Under the pieces are notes generated by a model, which was not told the origin of the DNA, ran no database searches, and saw only the letters and a program-made list of their open reading frames with translations. Shown here in pieces: positions 56,244 to 63,849 of a DNA stretch of 64,000 nucleotides (positions are counted from its first letter, which is position 1; every line of letters begins with the position of its first letter). The DNA is from Acidobacteriota bacterium. GTDB taxonomy: Bacteria; Acidobacteriota; Blastocatellia; UBA7656. A program made the translations under genes and the position numbers. The stretch is from contig JBBPIG010000005.1 in the NCBI GenBank assembly GCA_038040445.1, forward strand, positions 73,690 through 137,689, written 5' to 3'.

Positions 56244-56780
56244 TCAACTCTTTTTGCCGGCCAATGCTTCAGAGACCCAACCGTAGTGTTGACGCCCGTG
56301 GTCACCGTTGATCGCCATGACACCGCCAACCGTGGTATCGCCCCACGGCGCGCCCGGTATCTTTTCTGCTAGCTGTTCGTCGGTGAGACTGGCAAGAATG
56401 GCTAGGGTCTCGGAACGAACCGTTTGACCAAGGGCGACAATTTCGCCCAAGGTGATACTCTTATGCTCATTCACCCATACCTCGTTCATAGCGTGAACAA
56501 GAGTCATGATTTCTTCTTGCGAGCGGCGCGTTCCGTCCTGCGCGGTTGCTACGCCTATGGGGTTGGGATGACCTTCGATGTGCCGCTTGATGATCTTGTT
56601 GAAGGCCACTTCGATTCCAATCAAATGTGCCAGATGGTCTTTGGCGCTCCACGAGGCTTCGGGGTTGTGTCTGCTGGTTGTGATTGCGCGACTGAGGTCC
56701 TCCTCTGACATGGCTGTAAAGGTTTCCAGCAACCACGCCCTGTCTCGATTGAGTTTTATCTCGATTTCCGTACGGTTCAT
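56244..56780 (-). CDS. DinB-like four-helix protein
   Basis: 178 residues from an ATG with GGGAGG. A DinB/DfsB-type helical bundle: KDHLAHLIGIEVAFNKI and NGDHGRQHYGWVSEAL hold the His residues that bind metal in the family. The amphipathic helices are LNRDRAWLLETFTAMS and so on. Members are thiol transferases or of unknown role. Alone, facing the CusF-SCO gene in divergent orientation. Confidence 0.8.
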   Translation of the reverse strand: MNRTEIEIKLNRDRAWLLETFTAMSEEDLSRAITTSRHNPEASWSAKDHLAHLIGIEVAFNKIIKRHIEGHPNPIGVATAQDGTRRSQEEIMTLVHAMNEVWVNEHKSITLGEIVALGQTVRSETLAILASLTDEQLAEKIPGAPWGDTTVGGVMAINGDHGRQHYGWVSEALAGKKS

Positions 56781-57043
56781 TTTCTTCCTCCCTGAATTTC
56801 CGGGTTTCAATCCGCGACATCTCGCTCGCTAAGCACGCGGCCCGACTTCATCTGTTCGGCGAATTGGAAACCCCGCACCAAAGTTCGATTCCTCGCTCTT
56901 GTAAACCCTGATCGCTTGACCTGTCAACTTGATCGCACGCGGGCACGGGCTCGGGTTGTCCTTCCAGTCTCGATGACGGAGAATGCGTTGCGATGCGACT
57001 CAACTGCGAAAACGCCAGGCAACCGGCCAACAGCCCCCGTGTC

Positions 57044-57904
57044 ATGAGAACTGCGAGCGGTCTTCTCCTGACAGCTCTGATAGCCGCCGGATTGGTTTCA
57101 TGCAGTCATCGTCGGGCCGAGAACGAGGAGCGATTTGAGCTCAAGGGCAAAGTGGTAAACGTCGATAAGCGTGGCGCCGTAGTGAATATCGCTCACGAAT
57201 CGATACCCGGTTACATGGAAGGGATGACCATGCCGTTCAAGCTGAAGGACTCGTCGCTGCTCGATGTGATGACCACAGGAGACCGCGTGCAGGCGACGCT
57301 GGTGGTCGGAGGCGCGCGCTCCTGGCTTGAAGATGTCGTGGTCGTTCACGAATCGGTGGACGCAACCGCGACCTCGTCGAGTTCGCTTGAACCGAAGCCG
57401 GGTGACGAAGTCCCGGACTTCACGCTCGTGAACCAGAACGGGAAGCGCGTCAACTTTCATCAGTATCGCGGACGCATCGTGTTGCTGACTTTCATCTACA
57501 CGCGCTGCCCGCTTCCCGACTACTGCCCGCTGATGACCGAGAACTTCTCTGAGATTGAGAAGGCGCTCAAGTCCGACTCCGAGCTATACGCGAAGACTCA
57601 TCTTTTGAGCGTCAGCGTCGATCCGGAATACGACACGCCGAAGGTGCTACGCGAGTACGCGGCCGCGCACCAGGCGGACACGGGTCACTGGGAGTTTGCG
57701 GGCGGAACAAAGGATGAAGTCAAAGAAATCGCTACCTACTTCGGCATGCAGTACTGGCGCGAAGGCGATCAGGTCGTTCACTCATTGCGTACGGCGATAG
57801 TCGGAGCTGACGGAAAGCTGCTGACGCTCTATCGAGGCAGCGAGTGGAAACCGTCGGAAATCGGAACCGAGCTACGCAACCTCGCGAATCGGTCAGCGCG
57901 CTGA
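57044..57904 (+). CDS. CusF-SCO copper chaperone lipoprotein
   Basis: 286 residues from the ATG that begins a lipobox leader (LLTALIAAGLVSC, Cys about 21). Residues 30-100 form a CusF-like copper-binding domain (YMEGMTMPFKLKDSSLL). Then an SCO1/SenC thioredoxin-like domain with the CPLPDYCP copper Cys pair and the late His in VVHSLRT. It should deliver copper to cytochrome oxidase or guard thiol state on the outer face of the membrane. The stop codon at 57902 is overlapped by the next frame, which continues into a second CusF-like domain. Confidence 0.88.
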   Translation: MRTASGLLLTALIAAGLVSCSHRRAENEERFELKGKVVNVDKRGAVVNIAHESIPGYMEGMTMPFKLKDSSLLDVMTTGDRVQATLVVGGARSWLEDVVVVHESVDATATSSSSLEPKPGDEVPDFTLVNQNGKRVNFHQYRGRIVLLTFIYTRCPLPDYCPLMTENFSEIEKALKSDSELYAKTHLLSVSVDPEYDTPKVLREYAAAHQADTGHWEFAGGTKDEVKEIATYFGMQYWREGDQVVHSLRTAIVGADGKLLTLYRGSEWKPSEIGTELRNLANRSAR

Positions 57905-57923
57905 TGCGAATCTTCACCGTGGA

Positions 57924-58130
57924 GTGGGCTTGGTTGAATCGTTCGATCAGGACGGCGCAAGAATACAAATCGATCACCAGGACATAAAGGACTTGATGCC
58001 CGCGATGAACATGCCTTACGCCGTTAAAGACCGGTCGCTGTTGGATTCCATAGCGCCCGGCGATAAGATCGATTTCTGGCTCGAGTCAACGTCCTCGGGT
58101 CTGGTGGTTGTGAGACTCCAAAAACGGTAG
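57924..58130 (+). CDS. Second CusF-like domain, probably frameshifted from the SCO gene
   Basis: 68 codons from a GTG without ribosome site; the frame is open further upstream across the SCO stop and reads HRGVGLVESFDQDGA in the overlap. The body is a CusF domain (DLMPAMNMPYAVKDRSLLD) similar to the first in the SCO protein. Related SCO proteins are recalled as CusF-SCO-CusF in one chain, so this is likely the C-terminal domain separated by a single-base shift near 57895. After the stop another frame continues to 58225 with a hydrophobic tail (PVAVAIVALTIGVVM). Confidence 0.6.
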   Translation: MGLVESFDQDGARIQIDHQDIKDLMPAMNMPYAVKDRSLLDSIAPGDKIDFWLESTSSGLVVVRLQKR

Positions 58131-58235
58131 CCGGCGCGTCGGAGGCTGAACCCCGGGCCGCGTCTGCACTCGCTTCGCCGGTCGCCGTCGCCATCGTAGC
58201 TCTGACAATTGGGGTAGTGATGTAAATCTGTGTTG

Positions 58236-58949
58236 CTAATCATCCCAGACGAACGGGTCCGGTGCCATAGGAATGGCCTGCACTCGCCACTTTGCCTTAG
58301 CTTTCAGGCGTGCGAATGTCAGCCTAACCCTGAACGCTTCACCCAGGGTAGGCGCATTGCGGCCTGTTAGCCAGATCGTTTCCTGTGCGGTCGGATTATA
58401 CCGGTCTTGGAGTAGGCCATTCGGAAGTGCGGCAATAACTATGTCAACCAATCTGCCGCGATCTACGGCAAGCTGCTGATAATGGTATTTTACGAAGATT
58501 GTTGTAGTAAGGTAGCTGGCCGTATCGGTCTGCTTAATCGATGGGACAGTTCCAGGTATGTCTACAGCTTCCCCGGCCCTTATATGGCGAATCCTCAGCG
58601 AGGTTTGTGCGGTTTGTAGTGTCGCTGTTCCTCGGCCAGCGGTTCTTTCAGCCTTTGAATCAACAAGGAGCGCTTGCTTCACAGCGTAATCAGGATGAAA
58701 TACATAACGGGCTCGCTTGTAGTCTATTTTCCCGAAGAGTCGCTCGCCGATCTTTGAGACTCCCATTCTATCTAACGCTTCACGCGTTGTATCTTCCCCG
58801 ATGTCTGAAAAGTCAGCTTCTCTCAGGAAAATCTCAGCGGCCTGCTCGCGAAAGTCGTAGACGGCCTGCGTAACCAGTCGCATCGAAGCTTTCTCTATCT
58901 CTTCGATCTTGTCGAGGTCAGCAGCAAGAATGTCTAGCGGAATAAACAT
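58236..58949 (-). CDS. SfiI-family restriction endonuclease
   Basis: 237 residues. Similar in order and spacing to SfiI: IEKASMRLVTQAVYDF, GKIDYKRARYVF, LLVDSKAE, TTTIFVKYHYQQLAV and LPNGLLQDRYNP. Catalytic residues D76, D97 and K99 (DSK) keep the spacing recalled for SfiI D79, D100 and K102. SfiI is a tetramer that cuts two copies of GGCCNNNNNGGCC together. It starts one base after the methyltransferase stop, so the pair is one transcription unit. At 237 residues it is ~30 shorter than SfiI, mostly at the C terminus. Confidence 0.87.
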   Translation of the reverse strand: MFIPLDILAADLDKIEEIEKASMRLVTQAVYDFREQAAEIFLREADFSDIGEDTTREALDRMGVSKIGERLFGKIDYKRARYVFHPDYAVKQALLVDSKAERTAGRGTATLQTAQTSLRIRHIRAGEAVDIPGTVPSIKQTDTASYLTTTIFVKYHYQQLAVDRGRLVDIVIAALPNGLLQDRYNPTAQETIWLTGRNAPTLGEAFRVRLTFARLKAKAKWRVQAIPMAPDPFVWDD

Positions 58950-58950
58950 G

Positions 58951-60006
58951 TCATGGCTTTAGCAAGCTCAGTTGTGCTGGCTGGGCGTTCTTTATTTGGC
59001 GATTCGCAAGGGTGACAGACTTCTGCTCAATGTCTATTCCGATGAATAATCGGTCTTCTTTCAATGCTGCTACGGCAGTAGTTCCGCTTCCCATGAAGCA
59101 ATCAAGCACTATGTCCCCAGGATCAGTCAAGAGCTTGATAACACGTCGCGGCAATTCCAATGGAAACTTGGCTTCGTGATCGTTGTTTGCTCTCACAGAT
59201 GGAAAAGTCCATATCCCACGCGAGCCCCATTCTTTCCACTCTTGCGGAGTCAGCCTGGACCTATCAAACTTCGTGACTCCCGGCTTCCAGAAGAAGTACA
59301 GATACTCAAACTCATCGACGGACCTATATGATAGGCTTGCCCAACGGCTATTCTCCCAGGCAGCATCCTTTGCCCAGATTCGACGGTCATAGGGATAGAA
59401 GCCAGCTCTAAGCGCCCATTCTTCTACTAGTCCGCCAACGATCTTGACGCGTGTTTGAGTTTCACTTTTACCGCCGCGAATGTTGTTGCCATTCAGCCGC
59501 CGGTCTATGGTCTGTTCACTACACCCAAGAAGTTTTGCCAACTGATCGCGGTTCAGTTTTGGATTCTCAGCCATCGCTTCTAGCACGTCTTCTCTTGTGA
59601 TCTTCGATTTCTTCCGACTGACCGCTTCGGCCTGCACCTTGGGCATAGCTGGGTCCTTGAAGCATAAAATGTCTGCGATATTAACAACGAGGAATCCGCC
59701 AGGGACGATTGCCGGATAGTGGGCGGCAATCACCGACTCTAGTAGAGCCTGCCAGTCGTTGAAGTGTTTCAGATATGCCTCGTATTGCTTGCCAACAAAA
59801 TACGGCGGGGACCATACGCTCAAGGCAACGCTGTCGGGCTCTATTAGCGGCAGTAGTTGTCTGGCGTCTCCGTGGTGAACTTGGTTGAGTTGAAGATGCG
59901 GCCCTTTCGCAGCTAATGCACGGGAAGATGTCCCAAGTCTTTCTTGAAGCGGCTTGGGCATTCTGTCGTAGTTAACAACCATAGTCTGTTTGTTGTCGGC
60001 GGCCAT
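58951..60006 (-). CDS. DNA methyltransferase, N4-cytosine type, with inserted HTH
   Basis: 351 residues. Catalytic motif SPPY (66-69) comes first and the AdoMet-binding FMGSGTT (304-310) last, the order of beta-class N4-cytosine or N6-adenine methyltransferases; SPPY favours N4-cytosine. Between them residues ~135-175 form a helix-turn-helix (KITREDVLEAMAENPKLN, then LAKLLGCSEQTIDRR). Paired with the SfiI-like endonuclease it should protect GGCCNNNNNGGCC. Upstream sequence TTGACT, 18 bp, TATAAG sits almost on the start codon. It begins 60 bp from a transposase remnant. Confidence 0.87.
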   Translation of the reverse strand: MAADNKQTMVVNYDRMPKPLQERLGTSSRALAAKGPHLQLNQVHHGDARQLLPLIEPDSVALSVWSPPYFVGKQYEAYLKHFNDWQALLESVIAAHYPAIVPGGFLVVNIADILCFKDPAMPKVQAEAVSRKKSKITREDVLEAMAENPKLNRDQLAKLLGCSEQTIDRRLNGNNIRGGKSETQTRVKIVGGLVEEWALRAGFYPYDRRIWAKDAAWENSRWASLSYRSVDEFEYLYFFWKPGVTKFDRSRLTPQEWKEWGSRGIWTFPSVRANNDHEAKFPLELPRRVIKLLTDPGDIVLDCFMGSGTTAVAALKEDRLFIGIDIEQKSVTLANRQIKNAQPAQLSLLKP

Positions 60007-60066
60007 CTTATAACCTCATCTTGTTGTGGCAGTCAATAGCAAGGAACGCTCGGTGTTGCGGTTTTG

Positions 60067-60306
60067 TTATGCTGTGAGCAGTTCCGCGAGGCTCCAAACA
60101 TGATCAGTCAAACCGGACTCCATAGCGGGTGTCACTCTTATGGTCTGATGGATCGGCAGAAGTTGTACCAAGCGAAATAGAGCGCGAGAGCGGCTTTTAG
60201 GTTCTCCCACTTCATTGAAAACCCGTTGGTGAGTCGCGTTAGTCGCCGCATCTGCATTCGCATTGTTAGGTTTTGACGCTCGACGTAAGAAGTGCAAATT
60301 CGTTTA
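60067..60306 (-). pseudogene. 3' remnant of an IS1-family-type transposase, frameshifted
   Basis: Minus-strand frames read RICTSYVERQNLTMRM, MRRLTRLTNGFSMKWENLK and FAWYNFCRSIRP, then shift frame and continue as IRVTPAMESGLTDHVWSLAE to the stop. That matches the 3' end of the 47279 transposase at roughly 80 percent of bases. The 5' two-thirds are absent. It borders the methyltransferase gene. Confidence 0.88.
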
Positions 60307-60396
60307 CTTCACTACGACAATTGGGCGTAAGAAGAACCGGGAAATCGTTGAGGGCTTATGTCTCCGCCATCAGCCGGCTTCAGTTCTCATATACAC

Positions 60397-60816
60397 TTAC
60401 GCTGGGTACGGGCGGATCACGAAGAGGTTCATGTCAGCCAAAGTGTCAATCCCCACGAGCCAAGGCGTGCTTTCCCACCGCGAAATCAGAGCGCTCGGAT
60501 TAACTGGCTTTAGCAGGACCTCGTCGGCGCCTGCGGCCAGGGCGTCCTCCGCGACCTCATCCCTTCCGGTTACCATAACAACGGCAGTCATCCTTCGGTG
60601 CTCCAGCGACCTGATCAGTCCGACAAGCTCTACTCCGTTTGTCCCAGGCACGCGGTAGCTAAGCAGAATGACGGCGTAAGGCTTGTTTCCGGCCAATCGG
60701 GCTATCGCCGAGTCTCGATCAAGACACGTATCAACATTCCAGCCGCGTTTCTCAAAGATCTCGGCGAATAGGTTTGCAAGTGTTTCGGAGCGATCTATCA
60801 CCAGCATTGATTTCAT
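60397..60816 (-). CDS. Degenerate receiver-domain protein
   Basis: 139 residues, one receiver domain. The phospho-acceptor Asp is replaced by Ser at position 53 (AVILLSYRVPGTNG), and only one acid remains in the first pocket (VIDRS). Thr83 and Lys103 (LLKPV) are kept. So it keeps the fold but should not be phosphorylated in the normal way. The last ~35 residues extend past the domain (SALISRWESTPWLVGIDTLA). It is preceded by a structured leader with a terminator; see 60838-61125. Confidence 0.9.
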   Translation of the reverse strand: MKSMLVIDRSETLANLFAEIFEKRGWNVDTCLDRDSAIARLAGNKPYAVILLSYRVPGTNGVELVGLIRSLEHRRMTAVVMVTGRDEVAEDALAAGADEVLLKPVNPSALISRWESTPWLVGIDTLADMNLFVIRPYPA

Positions 60817-60837
60817 AAGGCGAATGGACTACCCGCG

Positions 60838-60906
60838 AAAAAAAAAGAGGGACGCAACGCGGATCGGACTTCCTGGGTGTCAGTCCTCACCGCGAAGCGT
60901 GCCCTC
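60838..60906 (-). terminator. Nested-stem terminator before the receiver gene
   Basis: On the minus strand: GAGGG(C)ACGC, UU, CGCGG, UGA, GGACU, 11-nt loop, AGUCC, GAU, CCGCG, UU, GCGUCCCUC and nine U. The UGA/GAU internal loop could form tandem G-A pairs. Terminates before the coding region. Confidence 0.8.
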
Positions 60907-61125
60907 TTAGCCGCTAAAGGAGAAACGAATCGCACTTGTACCAGCCAATGTCCTACGCGCCCTGCCATGCCTGTTACCACTGTTGTTGGGCGGTACAACG
61001 AGAATTAGCGGTTGTACGTTTTCGCCCGAACCATTGAGCAGCCGCAGGCCGTGTGGTACAAATGCCGCTGACAAGGCTAATCAGGGTGGTGTTTATTCTC
61101 CAATGCACCCTGACTATTTTTGGCA
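60838..61125 (-). ncRNA. Structured leader RNA with intrinsic terminator
   Basis: Minus-strand transcript from the promoter at 61132-61160. Three hairpins: TCAGGGTG / CACCCTGA (61081-61113, 17-nt loop); GGGCG-GTACAAC / GTTGTAC-CGCCC (60988-61027); and a nested terminator (60847-60906) made of GAGGG-ACGC with GCGT-CCCTC, CGCGG/CCGCG and GGACT/AGTCC separated by symmetric 2-3 nt internal loops, followed by nine U (60838-60846). The gene start is 22 bases after the U-run. Upstream CTCCTTTAG can pair with CTAAGAGG(G), which would use the same GAGGG as the terminator stem. Confidence 0.6.
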
Positions 61126-61131
61126 AGCGCC

Positions 61132-61160
61132 ATATTAAGCCTCTTGCTTGGAGATGTCAA
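61132..61160 (-). promoter_or_regulatory. Near-consensus promoter for the leader RNA
   Basis: Minus strand: TTGACA (61155-61160), exactly 17 bp, TAATAT (61132-61137). Predicted start near 61125. Confidence 0.75.
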
Positions 61161-61193
61161 TGAATATTTTCAGTTATTACGTGGGAATATTCA
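61161..61193. promoter_or_regulatory. Inverted repeat operator candidate between divergent units
   Basis: Perfect 8-bp inverted repeat TGAATATT / AATATTCA with a 17-bp spacer. Its left arm touches the -35 of the leader promoter and its right arm lies 24 bp before the XRE gene start, so one dimer bound here could control both. Confidence 0.6.
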
Positions 61194-61217
61194 CCGTCGA
61201 TACTTGGAGAGTGGAAT

Positions 61218-61661
61218 ATGCCCGGGGCCAGACAGGATTTGAGTGAATACGTCAGGCGAGTTATGAAGCTGAAGGGCCTGACCCAAAAAGACGTCCAGCG
61301 TATGTCGGGCGGAAGAATAACGGATGGCTACGTCGCCAGCATCACGATCGGCAGGGCGAGCAATCTGTCAGTAGAGAAGCTTCAAGCTCTGGCTGACGGG
61401 CTCGGCGTGTACGTGGATGATCTCTTTCATGTGGCGTGCGGCGCTCCCGAAAAAGCCGGCGGCAAGCGTAACGTTGGGCGCGCCCCTGACCCTATGATGA
61501 TCCTGGAAACCGTGCAAAAAGCCGTCGCGAGTCCCGACGTGACCGAGATTCTACACGAAGTGGTGCGCCTGTCTACCGAGGAAAGAGCCGATTTGCTCAG
61601 GTATATAAAGAGGCTTGGCTCGATTAAGGCGAAGTCGCAGCGTAAGACTAAACGCACCTAG
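61218..61661 (+). CDS. XRE-family transcriptional regulator
   Basis: 147 residues from an ATG with GGAGA. The N-terminal ~70 residues form an XRE helix-turn-helix (LSEYVRRVMKLKGLTQKDVQ, then VEKLQALADGLGVYVDDLF). A linker and a helical C-terminal part (LETVQKAVASPDVTEILHEV) follow, then a Lys/Arg-rich tail. Such proteins usually repress their own and adjacent genes. It is divergent from the leader RNA and receiver gene with an inverted repeat between. Confidence 0.88.
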   Translation: MPGARQDLSEYVRRVMKLKGLTQKDVQRMSGGRITDGYVASITIGRASNLSVEKLQALADGLGVYVDDLFHVACGAPEKAGGKRNVGRAPDPMMILETVQKAVASPDVTEILHEVVRLSTEERADLLRYIKRLGSIKAKSQRKTKRT

Positions 61662-61679
61662 CTGCCCTGATTTCGGGAC

Positions 61680-63023
61680 TCAGAGGCCTGGCTCCTCGCA
61701 CACAAGCTTGATCTTTTGCTTGTCAGCAGCCACCCGCACCGGGCGATTCGCAAAGTTGCCATTGATCTCCCGGCGCAGGCCGTCCTCGTCGAGCTCAAGC
61801 TTGCCGGTGTGATATCCGATCGTATAGCTCGGATCTTTCAGGAGATTGCCGGTCAGCACCGCGATCACGTCATCTGAAGAATCGATCACGCCTGAGCCCG
61901 CCAGTCGCTTGATCCCCGCCAGCGTCGTAGCGGAAGCCGGCTCACACCCTATTCCGTCGCGGCCGATGACGGCTTTAGAGTCTGCGATCTCCTGCTCGGT
62001 GACTCGCTCGACCACGCCGTTGGTCCATTCCAGCGCCCGCAGAGCTTTCCTCCAGGAGATCGGATTGCCGATGCGAATCGCGGTTGCGAGCGTCGTCGGG
62101 TGCGCGAACGAACGCAGAGCAGACTTGTCGCTTGAAGCGAACAGCTCATAGAACGGTGCGGCCCCTTCCGCTTGAATGACCGCCAGCCGCGGCATTCGAT
62201 CGATGAATCCGAGACCCTTCATCTCGTGAAGCGCTTTGCCGAAAGCCGACGTGTTGCCGAGGTTGCCTCCGGGTAGGACGATCCAGTCGGGAGTTTGCCA
62301 TCCGCATTGCTCCATCATTTCGATGATGATGGCCTTCTGTCCTTCGAGTCGAAAGGGATTGATCGAGTTTAGGAGATAAAGATCGGTCTCGTCAGCCAGC
62401 TCGCGCACGAGGCGCATCGCATCGTCGAAATTGCCTTCGATCTCGACGACCCTGGCTCCGTACTCGAGCGACTGCGAGAGCTTTCCATAAGCAACCTCGC
62501 CGGCGGGTATGAAGACAAAAGCGCGCATTCCGGCTCGCGCCGCATAAGCCGCCATCGATGCCGAGGTGTTGCCGGTCGATGCGCATGCAACCGCTTGCGC
62601 GCCAAGCGCCACAGCCTGCGTGACGCCAGTAGTCATCCCGTTGTCTTTGAATGAGCCGGTCGGATTCAGACCCTGATGCTTGAACCGAAGCCGCTCGAGG
62701 CCAGCGTACGCGGCTGACCGTGGCGCTTGATAAATGGGAGTGTTGCCCTCGGCGAGCGTAACAACGCGCGATAGATCGTTAACGAAAGGCAGCAGCTCGC
62801 GAAATCGCCAGACACCGCTCCGTTCGAGATCAGTGTCGACCGTTCGGCGCTCTTTGAAGATCGCCTTCATTTCGTCCGGAGTGCCAGGCAGTTCGAAGTC
62901 GTAGCAGACATCGAGCAATCCGTGGCAACGTACGCAGGTGTGTGTGCGCGCGTCTATCGGATGGCGCTCGTCGCAGTTGGCTTCGATACACCGAAGATGC
63001 GCGCTTGGCCGGTTCGTGGTCAT
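61680..63023 (-). CDS. thrC: Threonine synthase
   Basis: 447 residues. PLP-dependent last step of threonine synthesis from O-phosphohomoserine. The PLP Lys is in NPTGSFKDNGM, with the phosphate/glycine loop GGNLGNTSAFGKAL and STGNTSASMAAYA. The N-terminal zinc-ribbon-like part (CDERHPIDARTHTCVRCHG) is common in the shorter bacterial class. Convergent with the XRE gene, 19 bp between stops. No other threonine genes in view. Confidence 0.95.
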   Translation of the reverse strand: MTTNRPSAHLRCIEANCDERHPIDARTHTCVRCHGLLDVCYDFELPGTPDEMKAIFKERRTVDTDLERSGVWRFRELLPFVNDLSRVVTLAEGNTPIYQAPRSAAYAGLERLRFKHQGLNPTGSFKDNGMTTGVTQAVALGAQAVACASTGNTSASMAAYAARAGMRAFVFIPAGEVAYGKLSQSLEYGARVVEIEGNFDDAMRLVRELADETDLYLLNSINPFRLEGQKAIIIEMMEQCGWQTPDWIVLPGGNLGNTSAFGKALHEMKGLGFIDRMPRLAVIQAEGAAPFYELFASSDKSALRSFAHPTTLATAIRIGNPISWRKALRALEWTNGVVERVTEQEIADSKAVIGRDGIGCEPASATTLAGIKRLAGSGVIDSSDDVIAVLTGNLLKDPSYTIGYHTGKLELDEDGLRREINGNFANRPVRVAADKQKIKLVCEEPGL

Positions 63024-63196
63024 TTGAGGTAGGGTAGTTGACTGGGTGTATCAAATCAATGACGGCGACTACGAGTCAGGTTATGAACAAGCCCTGTCCG
63101 TGCTTTTCTTGCCGCCTTCAGTGCGGACGTGCAGGTTTGAGGAACGAGGGGCGGCCACCCAAATGACGCCGTACAGTATGAGAGACGTTTGCCCGA

Positions 63197-63676
63197 TTAC
63201 TGTTTTGCAGCGTGATGTTGCCAGAGCTTGTCCCATCCCTCGCTCTGCTCGACCAGCTTCAACCCGATGCTTCGTTCACCCCCATCGCGCCACACCGACT
63301 CGACTATCGCCGTCGCCTCGAAGTCATAGGATGGAATGGACACCTTGAGCAGAGCGCCGGGCTCAAGCTCGCGAGGGGTGTGCAGTCTTAGTCCCGAGGG
63401 GCTGATCTCCTCTATGCTCATCTCGTCGGCGAAGGCGTCCAGGTGCGTCGTGTTACCCTCGACGCGAGCCTTCAACGATACTTTCACCCGCGGTTCGGCG
63501 CGGCGATCCTCATCACTGCGCTCCTCAGAATCGTTTGCCTCAGCCAACAGGTCGTCGTAACACGGGCCGCACACTTGCCGATAACCAAGGTGAGCGACAG
63601 CTTCAAGCTCCGGGAGATGAGCGATGTTAACAATCTGACTTGTGCGTTCGTTGCATCGGTCGCAGATGCCCGACAT
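63197..63676 (-). CDS. Zinc-ribbon PilZ-domain protein
   Basis: 159 residues from an ATG with AAGGAG. The first ~45 residues have CDRCNERTSQIV and QVCGPCYDDLL, a CxxC...CxxC ribbon. From ~58 a PilZ domain: DRRAEPRVKV supplies the RxxxR motif, and EISPSGLRLHTP stands where D/NxSxxG is usual, with Glu for Asp/Asn. PilZ domains bind cyclic di-GMP; with the altered second motif binding is likely but not certain. Confidence 0.85.
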   Translation of the reverse strand: MSGICDRCNERTSQIVNIAHLPELEAVAHLGYRQVCGPCYDDLLAEANDSEERSDEDRRAEPRVKVSLKARVEGNTTHLDAFADEMSIEEISPSGLRLHTPRELEPGALLKVSIPSYDFEATAIVESVWRDGGERSIGLKLVEQSEGWDKLWQHHAAKQ

Positions 63677-63849
63677 ACCAAAAACTCCTTCAGTCTAAAG
63701 AGAGACAATACGCAGGCCTGATGTTCCTTTCCAAATCATTGAATCCGACCGTTCAGTATGGCGGCAGTATATGCAGATTTGCTTTTTGACTCAACAGAAT
63801 TCTTCGGTCTTCCAAGGGGGCTGGGCCAACGGCATCAAGGCTACGGCGG

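Noticed and set aside
56880-56900. tRNA T-loop-like GTTCGATTCC
   Set aside because: Flanking bases cannot form the T stem and no acceptor or anticodon arm is found.
60838-60906. Cyclic di-GMP (GEMM) riboswitch
   Set aside because: GCACGC and GGGACGC-like pieces recall GEMM, but the paired pattern is a single nested stem ending in a U-run, without the two-helix junction and tetraloop receptor.
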